The notes under the pieces were generated by a model. That model did not search any database. It saw only the letters and a list, made by a program, of their open reading frames with translations, and was not told where the DNA came from. Shown piece after piece: positions 1 to 6,929 of a DNA stretch of 64,000 bases; within the stretch, counting starts at the first letter, position 1; each line of letters opens with the position of its first letter. Position numbers and translations under genes: made by a program. Source of the stretch: Arcticibacter sp045629565 (GTDB taxonomy: Bacteria; Bacteroidota; Bacteroidia; Sphingobacteriales; Sphingobacteriaceae); NCBI RefSeq assembly GCF_045629565.1, contig NZ_JAZQRL010000042.1, positions 1 through 64,000 on the forward strand, written 5' to 3'.

Positions 1-2
1 CG

Positions 3-236
3 GTGAATATGGAACTTAACGAAGAACAGCAAACACGGGCAGCGTCCTTTAGTATAATGTGTTATGAAGGCAACAGGCTGCTAAGGGACTGGAAACAACG
101 GAAAGAGAAGCTCACCACGAAAATGGCGGCAACAACAAAAATGCTGGTAAAAGCGACGAAGCAACGAACGGCAGACAACAGGGATCGAGCAGATTTCCCT
201 GTAGGAAAGCGTGTATCGTTTTCTTCTACATCCTAA
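3..236 (+). CDS. doubtful small ORF, 77 codons
   Basis: This open frame begins with GTG at the window edge, with an ATG two codons later, and ends at 236. It is lysine- and threonine-rich with no signal peptide, membrane segment or motif that I recognise. It could be a chance frame or the tail of something upstream of the window. It lies next to a decayed GH43 gene, so the whole 1-780 stretch may be eroding sequence. I list it only because nothing else covers these bases. Confidence 0.2.
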   Translation: MNMELNEEQQTRAASFSIMCYEGNRLLRDWKQRKEKLTTKMAATTKMLVKATKQRTADNRDRADFPVGKRVSFSSTS

Positions 237-292
237 ATGATCTCTTTCCGGAATGCGTAGTGATCATTTATGTCATGACACAGCCCCTCTTT

Positions 293-736
293 CTATTTCC
301 GGGCGACATTAGCCTTTATGAAAGGGCGTACACCTTTCGGAATGATCTTTTTGATACTTCCGTCTGGAATATAGTTCAGGGAGTCAATACATAATTGCCG
401 AAGCACAGCCTTTTCTTTATTTGGCGTCAGGCGGTGGTAAAGGATATAATCTTGTTGACCTTCACGGAACACGGTGTGGTGTCCGGGTCCGTAGGTTGTA
501 CTATCGGGTGTAGTACTCAGAACAGGATTGTCGTTACCTCCATTAAACGGCCCGTATGGGGTATCGCCGAGAAACGCCAGTCGAAATCCATAAGCAAACG
601 CTCCCTCTTGTTTTTTGCTTGGGTTTGTGCATAGGCAGAGCTTTGCAGCAAGATCATGGAACAAAGAAGCGGGCGTATCCCCGTTACAATCATGGTTTGG
701 GCTTAAAGGTTCAAATGGGCTACCTAAAGATATAAA
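293..736 (-). pseudogene. GH43-like glycosidase C-terminal remnant
   Basis: The minus-strand frame has the C-terminal signature of a family 43 glycoside hydrolase: DTPYGPF, then NPVLSTTP, then YGPGHHTVF, ILYHRLTP and a closing RQLCIDSLNYIPDG stretch. GH43 enzymes are five-bladed propellers that remove arabinose or xylose from plant glycans. Here only about 130-145 residues remain. The only initiator near residue 1 is TTG at 664. In-frame similarity (SPFEPLSP) continues upstream to about 736, and a stop occurs at 770-772. The N-terminal blades with the catalytic acids are missing, and purM starts divergently within 80 bases. I read it as a deletion remnant, not a working enzyme. Confidence 0.6.
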
Positions 737-797
737 GGTTCGGTGAATTACCTTAAAAACGGCCGATTTTTATGTCTGTAAATGTCTGCATCATCAC

Positions 798-805
798 TAT
801 CTTTG
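798..805 (+). promoter_or_regulatory. -7 promoter box of purM (TATCTTTG)
   Basis: TATCTTTG is a perfect match to the Bacteroidota -7 consensus TAnnTTTG. It lies only 6 bases before the ATG at 812, so the transcript would have almost no leader if that ATG is used. No clear -33 TTG box is visible upstream. Confidence 0.45.
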
Positions 806-811
806 CCCCTG

Positions 812-1990
812 ATGTCAGATCTTAAATACAACCAACGAGGCGTGTCTGCTGGAAAAGAAGACGTACACAATGCCATAAAAAACATTGATAAAGGTTTATA
901 TCCGCAGGCTTTCTGTAAGATCATCCCGGATATCCTGGGTGGTGATGAGGAGTGGTGCAATATTATGCACGCGGATGGTGCCGGTACCAAATCTTCCCTG
1001 GCCTATGTGTACTGGAAGGAAACAGGCGATTTATCTGTTTGGAAAGGTATTGCCCAGGACGCCATCATCATGAACATTGACGATTTGCTATGTGTTGGCG
1101 CCATAGATCAGATCCTGCTTTCTTCTACTATCGGACGAAATAAAAACCTGGTTCCGGGCGAGGTTATCGCTGCTCTGATTAACGGAACAGAGGATATCCT
1201 GGCTGAGCTGCGTGAGATGGGCATTGGTATTTACTCCACAGGCGGCGAAACGGCTGACGTGGGCGATGTGGTGCGTACGCTGATCGTGGATTCTACGGTA
1301 ACCTGCCGCATGAAGCGCTCTGATGTCATCTCCAATCATACTATTCAGCCGGGCGATGTGATTGTGGGACTCTCTTCGTCGGGTCAGGCGACTTACGAGA
1401 CGGAATATAACGGGGGCATGGGATCAAATGGACTGACTTCAGCACGTCATGATGTGTTTAGTAAGTCGGTTGCTGTCGCTTACCCCGAAAGTTATGATCC
1501 TTCGGTGCCTTATGAACTGGTGTTTTCGGGAAGCAAAAAACTGACCGACGAAATTGAAATAGGTCCCGGTAAAACCATGACCGCAGGTAAACTGGTACTC
1601 TCTCCTACTCGTACCTATGCACCGGTCATTAAAAAGATTTTGGAAAGTCACCGTTCTAAGATCCACGGAATGGTACATTGCAGCGGTGGTGCACAAACGA
1701 AAGTCCTGCACTTTATCGAGAACCTGCATGTTATAAAAGATAATTTATTCTCTCTTCCACCGCTCTTTAAGCTGATCAAGGAAGAGTCTGGCACGAGCTG
1801 GGAGGAAATGTACAAGGTTTTCAACATGGGTCACCGTATGGAGATCTATGTCCCGCAGGAGGTTGCCGATGATATTATTGCTATTTCTCAAAGCTTCCAT
1901 ATCGATGCACAGGTTGTTGGCCGCGTGGAGGCTGCCGACAAGAAACAGGTAACGATCAAATCGGAATTTGGTGAATTCATCTATCACTAA
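812..1990 (+). CDS. purM: phosphoribosylformylglycinamidine cyclo-ligase (AIR synthase)
   Basis: PurM catalyses the ATP-dependent closure of FGAM to aminoimidazole ribotide in de novo purine synthesis, in the cytosol. The N-terminus MSDLKYNQRGVSAGKEDVH and the HADGAGTKSSLAY and STGGETADVGD segments are typical of the Bacteroidota PurM branch, and the length (392 aa from this start) fits the family. An ATG at 782 would add ten residues (MSASSLSLPL), but it lies upstream of a perfect -7 box, so I prefer 812. The next gene starts inside the last 20 bases, which implies co-transcription. The stop is TAA at 1990. The frame is intact and I am confident of the identity. Confidence 0.93.
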   Translation: MSDLKYNQRGVSAGKEDVHNAIKNIDKGLYPQAFCKIIPDILGGDEEWCNIMHADGAGTKSSLAYVYWKETGDLSVWKGIAQDAIIMNIDDLLCVGAIDQILLSSTIGRNKNLVPGEVIAALINGTEDILAELREMGIGIYSTGGETADVGDVVRTLIVDSTVTCRMKRSDVISNHTIQPGDVIVGLSSSGQATYETEYNGGMGSNGLTSARHDVFSKSVAVAYPESYDPSVPYELVFSGSKKLTDEIEIGPGKTMTAGKLVLSPTRTYAPVIKKILESHRSKIHGMVHCSGGAQTKVLHFIENLHVIKDNLFSLPPLFKLIKEESGTSWEEMYKVFNMGHRMEIYVPQEVADDIIAISQSFHIDAQVVGRVEAADKKQVTIKSEFGEFIYH

Positions 1991-2474
1991 CAAAACAGCA
2001 GAATTTACAGGCTTCCTGCACGAGGCAGCAGGACCAATGCACCACTATGTCATTGTGGTGCCGGAAGATGTCTGCCTTGTTTTCAGGGAAGGCAAAGGCG
2101 CCGTGCGAATCTTATGTTCGATCAACGGAGCTGAGGAATTCCCCTGTGCATTGAATCCACGTCAGGGTGGATACGTCATCATCTCCAGTAAACAACTGAT
2201 AAAAAAACATAAACTGGCTCCGCATGTTGCTTTCAACGTAAGGGTGCGCAGTGATGTGCATGACGGATTGCAGCTTCCGGAGGAGCTGCTGGAGGTGCTG
2301 ACTCAGGACGATCACTTCAGCTTTGAGTTTGAAAAACTTCTTCCCGGGCGAAAACGTGGGCTAATCTATTACATCCGTTCTGCTAAAACTGTCGACACCC
2401 GCATCAAGCGAAGTCTGGAAATTGCCGAAAAGGTAAAGACGGGCTCGCTCCATGGATCGAAACAAAACGACTGA
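1971..2474 (+). CDS. DUF1905 / YdeI-OmpD-associated family protein
   Basis: The protein begins with a DUF1905-type domain (FTGFLHEAAGPMHHYVIVVPEDV and a GYVIISSKQLIKK segment). It ends with the helical part of YdeI/OmdA-like proteins (LPEELLEVLTQDDHFSFEFEKLLPGRKRGLIYYI, then a basic helix). Relatives are described as bacteriocin-protection or OmpD-associated proteins, but the biochemical role is unclear. There is no ATG before residue 24. TTG at 1968 and GTG at 1971 are the only starts that keep the complete domain, so translation must begin on a non-ATG codon that overlaps the end of purM by about 20 bases. Such an overlap suggests translational coupling. The family call is fairly secure and the function is not. 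Confidence 0.72.
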   Translation: MNSSITNKTAEFTGFLHEAAGPMHHYVIVVPEDVCLVFREGKGAVRILCSINGAEEFPCALNPRQGGYVIISSKQLIKKHKLAPHVAFNVRVRSDVHDGLQLPEELLEVLTQDDHFSFEFEKLLPGRKRGLIYYIRSAKTVDTRIKRSLEIAEKVKTGSLHGSKQND

Positions 2475-2477
2475 GCT

Positions 2478-2852
2478 ATGCAGGAAACAACCAAATTTGC
2501 GATGTCGCCTCAGGCTATTGAGGCGATACAGGACGGTGCTGATAAGAAAGCTATTTTGGCACAAACTTTTGAGAATGAGATCAAGCATGTAGAAGATCTG
2601 CTGATGGGCTATCATTTTCGTGAGCGGGGAAGCGTTGACCATCTCGAGCTGGACACCAGCTCCATGACGGTGGATAACGAAGGAAGAGGTTCTTTTACAG
2701 CACGCTACATCCTGGGATTATATAACGCGTGTGCAGATCTGGATCTGAGTGACAAGGCGAAGATGCAGATCGACTTCGAGGCCGACTTCGAGAATGGAAT
2801 GATTACGTTAACCGGTGAGTTTTTTCCGGAACGGGAACCTGATGATATTTGA
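2478..2852 (+). CDS. conserved hypothetical protein, 124 aa
   Basis: This is an acidic, soluble protein of 124 residues with no signal peptide or membrane segment. The ATG follows the previous stop by three bases, so it is the third gene of the purM unit. The second half alternates short beta-like stretches (SFTARYILGLYNAC, GMITLTGEFFPE), suggesting a small alpha/beta fold. I do not recognise the family. A strong hairpin follows at 2871-2908. It is a real gene by position and coding character, but its function is unknown. Confidence 0.65.
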   Translation: MQETTKFAMSPQAIEAIQDGADKKAILAQTFENEIKHVEDLLMGYHFRERGSVDHLELDTSSMTVDNEGRGSFTARYILGLYNACADLDLSDKAKMQIDFEADFENGMITLTGEFFPEREPDDI

Positions 2853-2870
2853 TTGAAGATTTAGCGCATA

Positions 2871-2908
2871 AAAAAGGCGTCTATCCGAATGGGGACAGAC
2901 GCCTTTTT
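2871..2908. terminator. bidirectional intrinsic terminator
   Basis: AAAAAGGCGTCT (2871-2882) pairs perfectly with AGACGCCTTTTT (2897-2908) around a 14-base loop. The A-tract and T-tract make it work on both strands. It separates the purM unit from the convergent S46 peptidase gene. Confidence 0.85.
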
Positions 2909-2920
2909 GGGTCTTAAGCG

Positions 2921-5128
2921 CTATTTCTTTTTCGCTTTCTTTGTAGTTTTTATCACGGGATCCTTGCGGATATCCAATTCTGCGATGATGTTCTTGGCAC
3001 CTCCAAGGATGTCAATGCACCATAGCACATAACGGGAATCTACACTGATCGTACGTTTGTACTCTTTATCAAATGCGATGTCGCCCGACATAGCCTCCCA
3101 GTTTCCGTCGAATGCCAGTCCGATCAACTCTCCTTCAGCATTAATAACCGGCGAACCCGAGTTACCGCCTGTGATATCGTTGTTACTGATGAAGTTCACC
3201 ACCAGGTCTCCGTTCGCGTCAGCGTACTGACCATAGTTCTTCGCGTTGTACGCATCGATCAGGTTTTGAGGCAAATCAAATTCCGCGTCTCCGGGAACGT
3301 ATTTCTCCATAACACCATCAATAGTAGTTGTGATATCATAGGTAATACCGTTCTTCGGGTTGTAGCTCTGAACGTTTCCGTAGGTGATGCGCATGGTGGA
3401 GTTTGCATCGGGATACATCAGCTTTCCTTTGTTCTTCTCCAGAAGGGCCTTCATGTAGGTTTTATCCAGGGCTGCTTTCTTGTTTTCGAAATCGGAGATT
3501 GCTGTACCGAAGTTGTTGCGGATATAATCTGCAGGCATCAGGTTGACAGCATATTTGTATCCTGGATCCTGCTCAATACCTTTCAAGCTTGGGTTGCTCC
3601 AGAAAGCTTTCATTCTTTCCGGACGGATGAAGTTCGATTTTTCCCAAAGCTCATTGGCAAATTTCTGGAATGTTGCCTCAGGCGTTCCCTGCCAGTAATC
3701 CTGTGCGATGACGGTATAAAACTTAGGGTGCTGGTTCTTTGGAATATCGTTATAGAAAGCTGTAAGAATCTGAACGAAAATCTTTTTATCTGCCTGCTCG
3801 TTATACGTCTCTTCGTACTCTGCGATGCTGGCGTTAAGCTTATCCTGTGCTTCTTTCAACGCTGCTGCATCGCCCTTTTTAGACTCCAGCAGTGTTAAGG
3901 CCGATTTTGCAGGGATAGCCTGTCTTACCCAGTTTGATGCAAAGAATCCCTCGTTGATATAGGTTCGCTGAACAGCAAAAGGTGCATAGGCTGCGTAAAT
4001 CTCCTGATAATCTTTGATCAGGTTTGCATATTCGGGCTTATTGGCTGCCCATGCAGCAAACTCTTCTTCTTCTTTTACCTTCTTTTCATAAATTTTCAAA
4101 CGCTTTAACTGCTCGGTTTGCCCGATGAAGTACTTCCAGTAGTTGGCGATTCTTGCATGCACAGAAGATAGTTTCAGACGGGTAGCAACATCTTTTTCCA
4201 TTACTTCGTCCCAGGCTTTCAGACGGATGTCGCGAAGCTTAACAATTGTGGGAGATGTTCTTTCTGTAGCAAGCTTCACTCCGCTTGATGTAAGAAAACG
4301 ATCCGTTCTGCCAGGGAAACCATATACCATAGAGAAGTCGCCGTTCTTCAACTCTTTAATAGAGATTGGAAGGAACTTTTTCGGTGTGTACGGTTTGTTG
4401 TTTGCTGAATATTCAGCAGGCTTATTATCGGCTCCTGCATACACCCGGAAAACGGAAAAGTCTCCGGTATGCCTTGGCCATTGCCAGTTATCTGTATCGC
4501 CACCAAATTTACCGATGGACTGTGGCGGTGTACCTACCAGACGCACGTCAGTGAACTTCTCGAAGATGTATAAGAAGTACTGGTTTCCTTTATAGAAATC
4601 ACGTACAAAGCCTTCGTAATGTGTTCCTTTCGTAGCATCGGCAGCAATACGTACCCCAGCTGCCTGGATAGCATCCTCCTTTTTGTCTTCGGCGATGCCT
4701 TGGGTTGCGGCATTGATCTGCTCGGTCACATCCTGCATGCGTACAAGGAAGTTAACGAATAAGCCTTCGATTGGCTTTTCTTCTGCATACTGCTTCGCCC
4801 AAAATCCGTTGTCAAGAATGTTGTCCTGAGGTGTAGATTTCGTCACGATAGCATCGTATCCACAGTGGTGATTGGTAAAGATCAGTCCATTTTTAGAAAC
4901 GATCTCTCCGGTGCAGAATCCGCCAAAGGAAACGATCGCATCTTTCAAACTGGCTTTGTTGACGTTGTAAAGATCTTCGGGAGTAAGCTTGAATCCCTGT
5001 TTCTTCATCTGTTCATAGTTCTTGCCGATGAGCATCGGCACCCACATCCCTTCGTCTGCCTTGACGACCGAGCAGAAAAGCATGGCCACCAGCAGGCAGG
5101 ATGTAATAAAAAAATGTATCCTTCTCAT
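2921..5128 (-). CDS. S46 family dipeptidyl-peptidase, DPP7-like
   Basis: S46 peptidases are periplasmic serine exopeptidases that release dipeptides from the N-terminus. The 735-residue length fits. After a signal peptide (about residues 1-24) the catalytic triad is visible: His in TNHHCGY (85-91), Asp in GGDTDNWQWPRHTGD, and Ser657 in GNSGSP. The residue that separates DPP7 from DPP11 is Gly in FDGNWE (about 675), not Arg. This predicts a preference for hydrophobic P1 residues (DPP7 type) over acidic ones. The C-terminus is a lysine tail. A perfect -7 box lies 18 bases upstream of the ATG. It is monocistronic and faces a terminator shared with the upstream unit. Confidence 0.92.
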   Translation of the reverse strand: MRRIHFFITSCLLVAMLFCSVVKADEGMWVPMLIGKNYEQMKKQGFKLTPEDLYNVNKASLKDAIVSFGGFCTGEIVSKNGLIFTNHHCGYDAIVTKSTPQDNILDNGFWAKQYAEEKPIEGLFVNFLVRMQDVTEQINAATQGIAEDKKEDAIQAAGVRIAADATKGTHYEGFVRDFYKGNQYFLYIFEKFTDVRLVGTPPQSIGKFGGDTDNWQWPRHTGDFSVFRVYAGADNKPAEYSANNKPYTPKKFLPISIKELKNGDFSMVYGFPGRTDRFLTSSGVKLATERTSPTIVKLRDIRLKAWDEVMEKDVATRLKLSSVHARIANYWKYFIGQTEQLKRLKIYEKKVKEEEEFAAWAANKPEYANLIKDYQEIYAAYAPFAVQRTYINEGFFASNWVRQAIPAKSALTLLESKKGDAAALKEAQDKLNASIAEYEETYNEQADKKIFVQILTAFYNDIPKNQHPKFYTVIAQDYWQGTPEATFQKFANELWEKSNFIRPERMKAFWSNPSLKGIEQDPGYKYAVNLMPADYIRNNFGTAISDFENKKAALDKTYMKALLEKNKGKLMYPDANSTMRITYGNVQSYNPKNGITYDITTTIDGVMEKYVPGDAEFDLPQNLIDAYNAKNYGQYADANGDLVVNFISNNDITGGNSGSPVINAEGELIGLAFDGNWEAMSGDIAFDKEYKRTISVDSRYVLWCIDILGGAKNIIAELDIRKDPVIKTTKKAKKK

Positions 5129-5145
5129 TTTTGTTAATTATGCTG

Positions 5146-5153
5146 CAAAACTA
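5146..5153 (-). promoter_or_regulatory. -7 promoter box of the S46 peptidase gene
   Basis: On the minus strand this reads TAGTTTTG, matching TAnnTTTG, 18 bases before the ATG at 5128. No obvious -33 box is seen. Confidence 0.5.
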
Positions 5154-5206
5154 AACATTTGCGCTGTTTGATTATGCCTGTTTATAGAGGTTTATGCGCT
5201 AAAACC

Positions 5207-5608
5207 TCAACGAAACGGATAGCGTACGAGCCTCACCTGGCTATTGGCGTCTTTTTCATACATCGCCACGCAGTTATCCTGATATTCTTCTGCGGGTTTC
5301 TGCGTATCCAATGATATGTTTGAGGGGGAGGAAGTCCCGTTTAAAAAAAAGAAAACCTTTGTTACGCCATACTTGGTATGGGGCATATAGTTTCCGTAGG
5401 TTTCCATCTCTTTCCATAGCGTATCTGTCAGACTAACGGAGTATAGACGTACCACGGGTCCGGTATTGTTCTCATTACGTGTAAAGCCGAGCTCCTTAAA
5501 ATTGCCCTTCAACTCCTCAACGCCCGGTTGGAAGAAAGCGTCTTTCATCATGTAAAGCAGTCCTGCTATGACGATCAGTATTAATATATAATTGCGTTTT
5601 TTGTTCAT
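5207..5608 (-). CDS. membrane-anchored hypothetical protein, 133 aa
   Basis: A single N-terminal membrane segment (ILILIVIAGLLYMM, residues 8-21) follows a short basic stretch, so the remaining 110 residues should lie in the periplasm. No family motif is recognised. The gene starts directly after the stop of the cytochrome c gene (5609), so the two form a unit on the minus strand. The partner suggests a role near electron transfer, but nothing in the sequence proves it. Confidence 0.6.
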   Translation of the reverse strand: MNKKRNYILILIVIAGLLYMMKDAFFQPGVEELKGNFKELGFTRNENNTGPVVRLYSVSLTDTLWKEMETYGNYMPHTKYGVTKVFFFLNGTSSPSNISLDTQKPAEEYQDNCVAMYEKDANSQVRLVRYPFR

Positions 5609-6016
5609 CTACTTGGTGTTGTATAGAAAAGGTTTATCCGGATCGGCTGGAAAGGATAGCATGTATTTCACGATTTCTTCTGCCTCTTCACGGCTGAGCT
5701 TCGGGTGGGGAGGCATCTCCCGGCCACCCCAGACACCCTGGTTGGGCTTCACGCCAATTTGAATAATATGCGCTAAATGAGCAATATTGGCTTCCGTTGC
5801 GGGATATTCAGCTGCCAGATGCCTGAATGAAGGACCGATAATAGTCTGATTTTCAGCATGGCATCCCGCGCAATCTTCCCGTTCAAATAACATTTTTCCT
5901 TTAGCGAATTGTATGGTGTCTCTTTTTTCGGTAACTGTTTTAGATTCAGGGCTGGATGAAGAGTTACAGGAAGCAAATATAAGGGAAGCGAGAATGAGAT
6001 AAGCCAGTTTAATCAT
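5609..6016 (-). CDS. lipoprotein c-type cytochrome
   Basis: The protein starts with a lipoprotein signal ending in the lipobox FASC (Cys16), then a Ser-rich linker and one class I cytochrome c domain. The haem-binding motif is CAGCH near residue 50, and the likely Met axial ligand is in REMPPHP near residue 101. The following EEAEEIVKYMLSF helix is typical of the C-terminal helix of small cytochromes c. The mature protein would sit on a membrane facing the periplasm and carry one electron. It is the first gene of a two-gene unit and is divergent from the DeoR regulator. Its redox partner is not visible here. Confidence 0.85.
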   Translation of the reverse strand: MIKLAYLILASLIFASCNSSSSPESKTVTEKRDTIQFAKGKMLFEREDCAGCHAENQTIIGPSFRHLAAEYPATEANIAHLAHIIQIGVKPNQGVWGGREMPPHPKLSREEAEEIVKYMLSFPADPDKPFLYNTK

Positions 6017-6127
6017 ATGTTGTCATGTTTATGACTTTAAGAACAACATTGGCCCCGTATGGTTGAAGAAAATAGCGTATCTGCTATATTCCCGTTACAT
6101 TAACAGCTTAAAACTTGTGTTTTTCTA

Positions 6128-6135
6128 TATATTTG
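6128..6135 (+). promoter_or_regulatory. -7 promoter box of the deoR-type gene (TATATTTG)
   Basis: TATATTTG matches TAnnTTTG and ends 20 bases before the ATG at 6156. It also supports 6156 over the upstream in-frame TTG at 6063, which would start before the promoter. Confidence 0.5.
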
Positions 6136-6155
6136 AACTCAATACTTCCATTCGT

Positions 6156-6899
6156 ATGTTAAAAGAAGAAAGACAAGCCTATATCATAAAACAGATAAAC
6201 CTTCACAATAAAGTACTATCCTCTGACCTCAGCGTTCAGCTGGCAGTATCAGAAGATACGATCCGAAGAGACCTGAATGAACTTGCCGAGAGTGGCAAGA
6301 TCCTGAAAGTTTACGGTGGGGCTTTGTCGAAATCCTTTCACTATCCTTTTCAGCAGAATGAAGTCTACGCGAAAGACGCTAAAAAGATCATTGTGCAGAA
6401 AACCATGAATCTTTTGCAAAACGGTATGGTGCTGCTGGCCGGCGGTGGTACTACCATGATTGAATGGGCGCGCTCTGTGCCGGATAACATTGAGTGTACG
6501 GTATTTACGGTCAGCCCCCTGGTTGGTTTGGAATTAACTGAGCGTGCGGGTGTTGAAGTGATCCTTATAGGCGGACAACTTTCTAAAAATTCTCATATCA
6601 ATACGGGTGCTCTCACGATTAACCTTTTGGCAGATATCAAGGTGGACCTTTGTATTATGGGCACCAATGGCCTCTCTTACGACGCTGGGGTAACAGAATC
6701 TGATTGGGAGGTGGTACAGGTGAAGAAGGCTATGCTGAAGTCGGCCCAGAAGACGGCTATCATCAGTATCGGCGAAAAGCTTGAGTCAGTTCAGAAGATG
6801 AAGATTTGCGGGCTGAATGCTGTTAATTACCTCATTACAGATCTGGACCCGAAGGATCCTCAGCTGACACGCTATGCGGAGGCTGTTCAGGTTCTTTAA
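6156..6899 (+). CDS. DeoR-family transcriptional regulator
   Basis: The N-terminus MLKEERQAYIIKQI begins a DeoR winged helix-turn-helix (SEDTIRRDLNELAESGKILKVYGGAL is the recognition region). It is followed by the DeoR effector domain with the AGGGTTMIEWARS and GTNGLS phosphate-binding loops. Members are usually repressors that sense a phosphorylated sugar. I chose the ATG at 6156 because the upstream frame starts with TTG and precedes a -7 box. The gene converges on the D-lactate dehydrogenase gene that ends the peptidoglycan locus, with a 30-base gap. It is therefore a natural candidate regulator of that locus, perhaps responding to MurNAc-6-P or GlcNAc-6-P, although no operator was proven. 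Confidence 0.9.
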   Translation: MLKEERQAYIIKQINLHNKVLSSDLSVQLAVSEDTIRRDLNELAESGKILKVYGGALSKSFHYPFQQNEVYAKDAKKIIVQKTMNLLQNGMVLLAGGGTTMIEWARSVPDNIECTVFTVSPLVGLELTERAGVEVILIGGQLSKNSHINTGALTINLLADIKVDLCIMGTNGLSYDAGVTESDWEVVQVKKAMLKSAQKTAIISIGEKLESVQKMKICGLNAVNYLITDLDPKDPQLTRYAEAVQVL

Positions 6900-6929
6900 G
6901 AATCTGAACAAGCTTTATTTACGTAACCT

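Noticed and set aside
6063..6155. N-terminal extension of the DeoR-type regulator from TTG at 6063
   Set aside because: It lies upstream of the -7 box, starts with TTG and adds residues unlike the family; the ATG at 6156 matches the family start.
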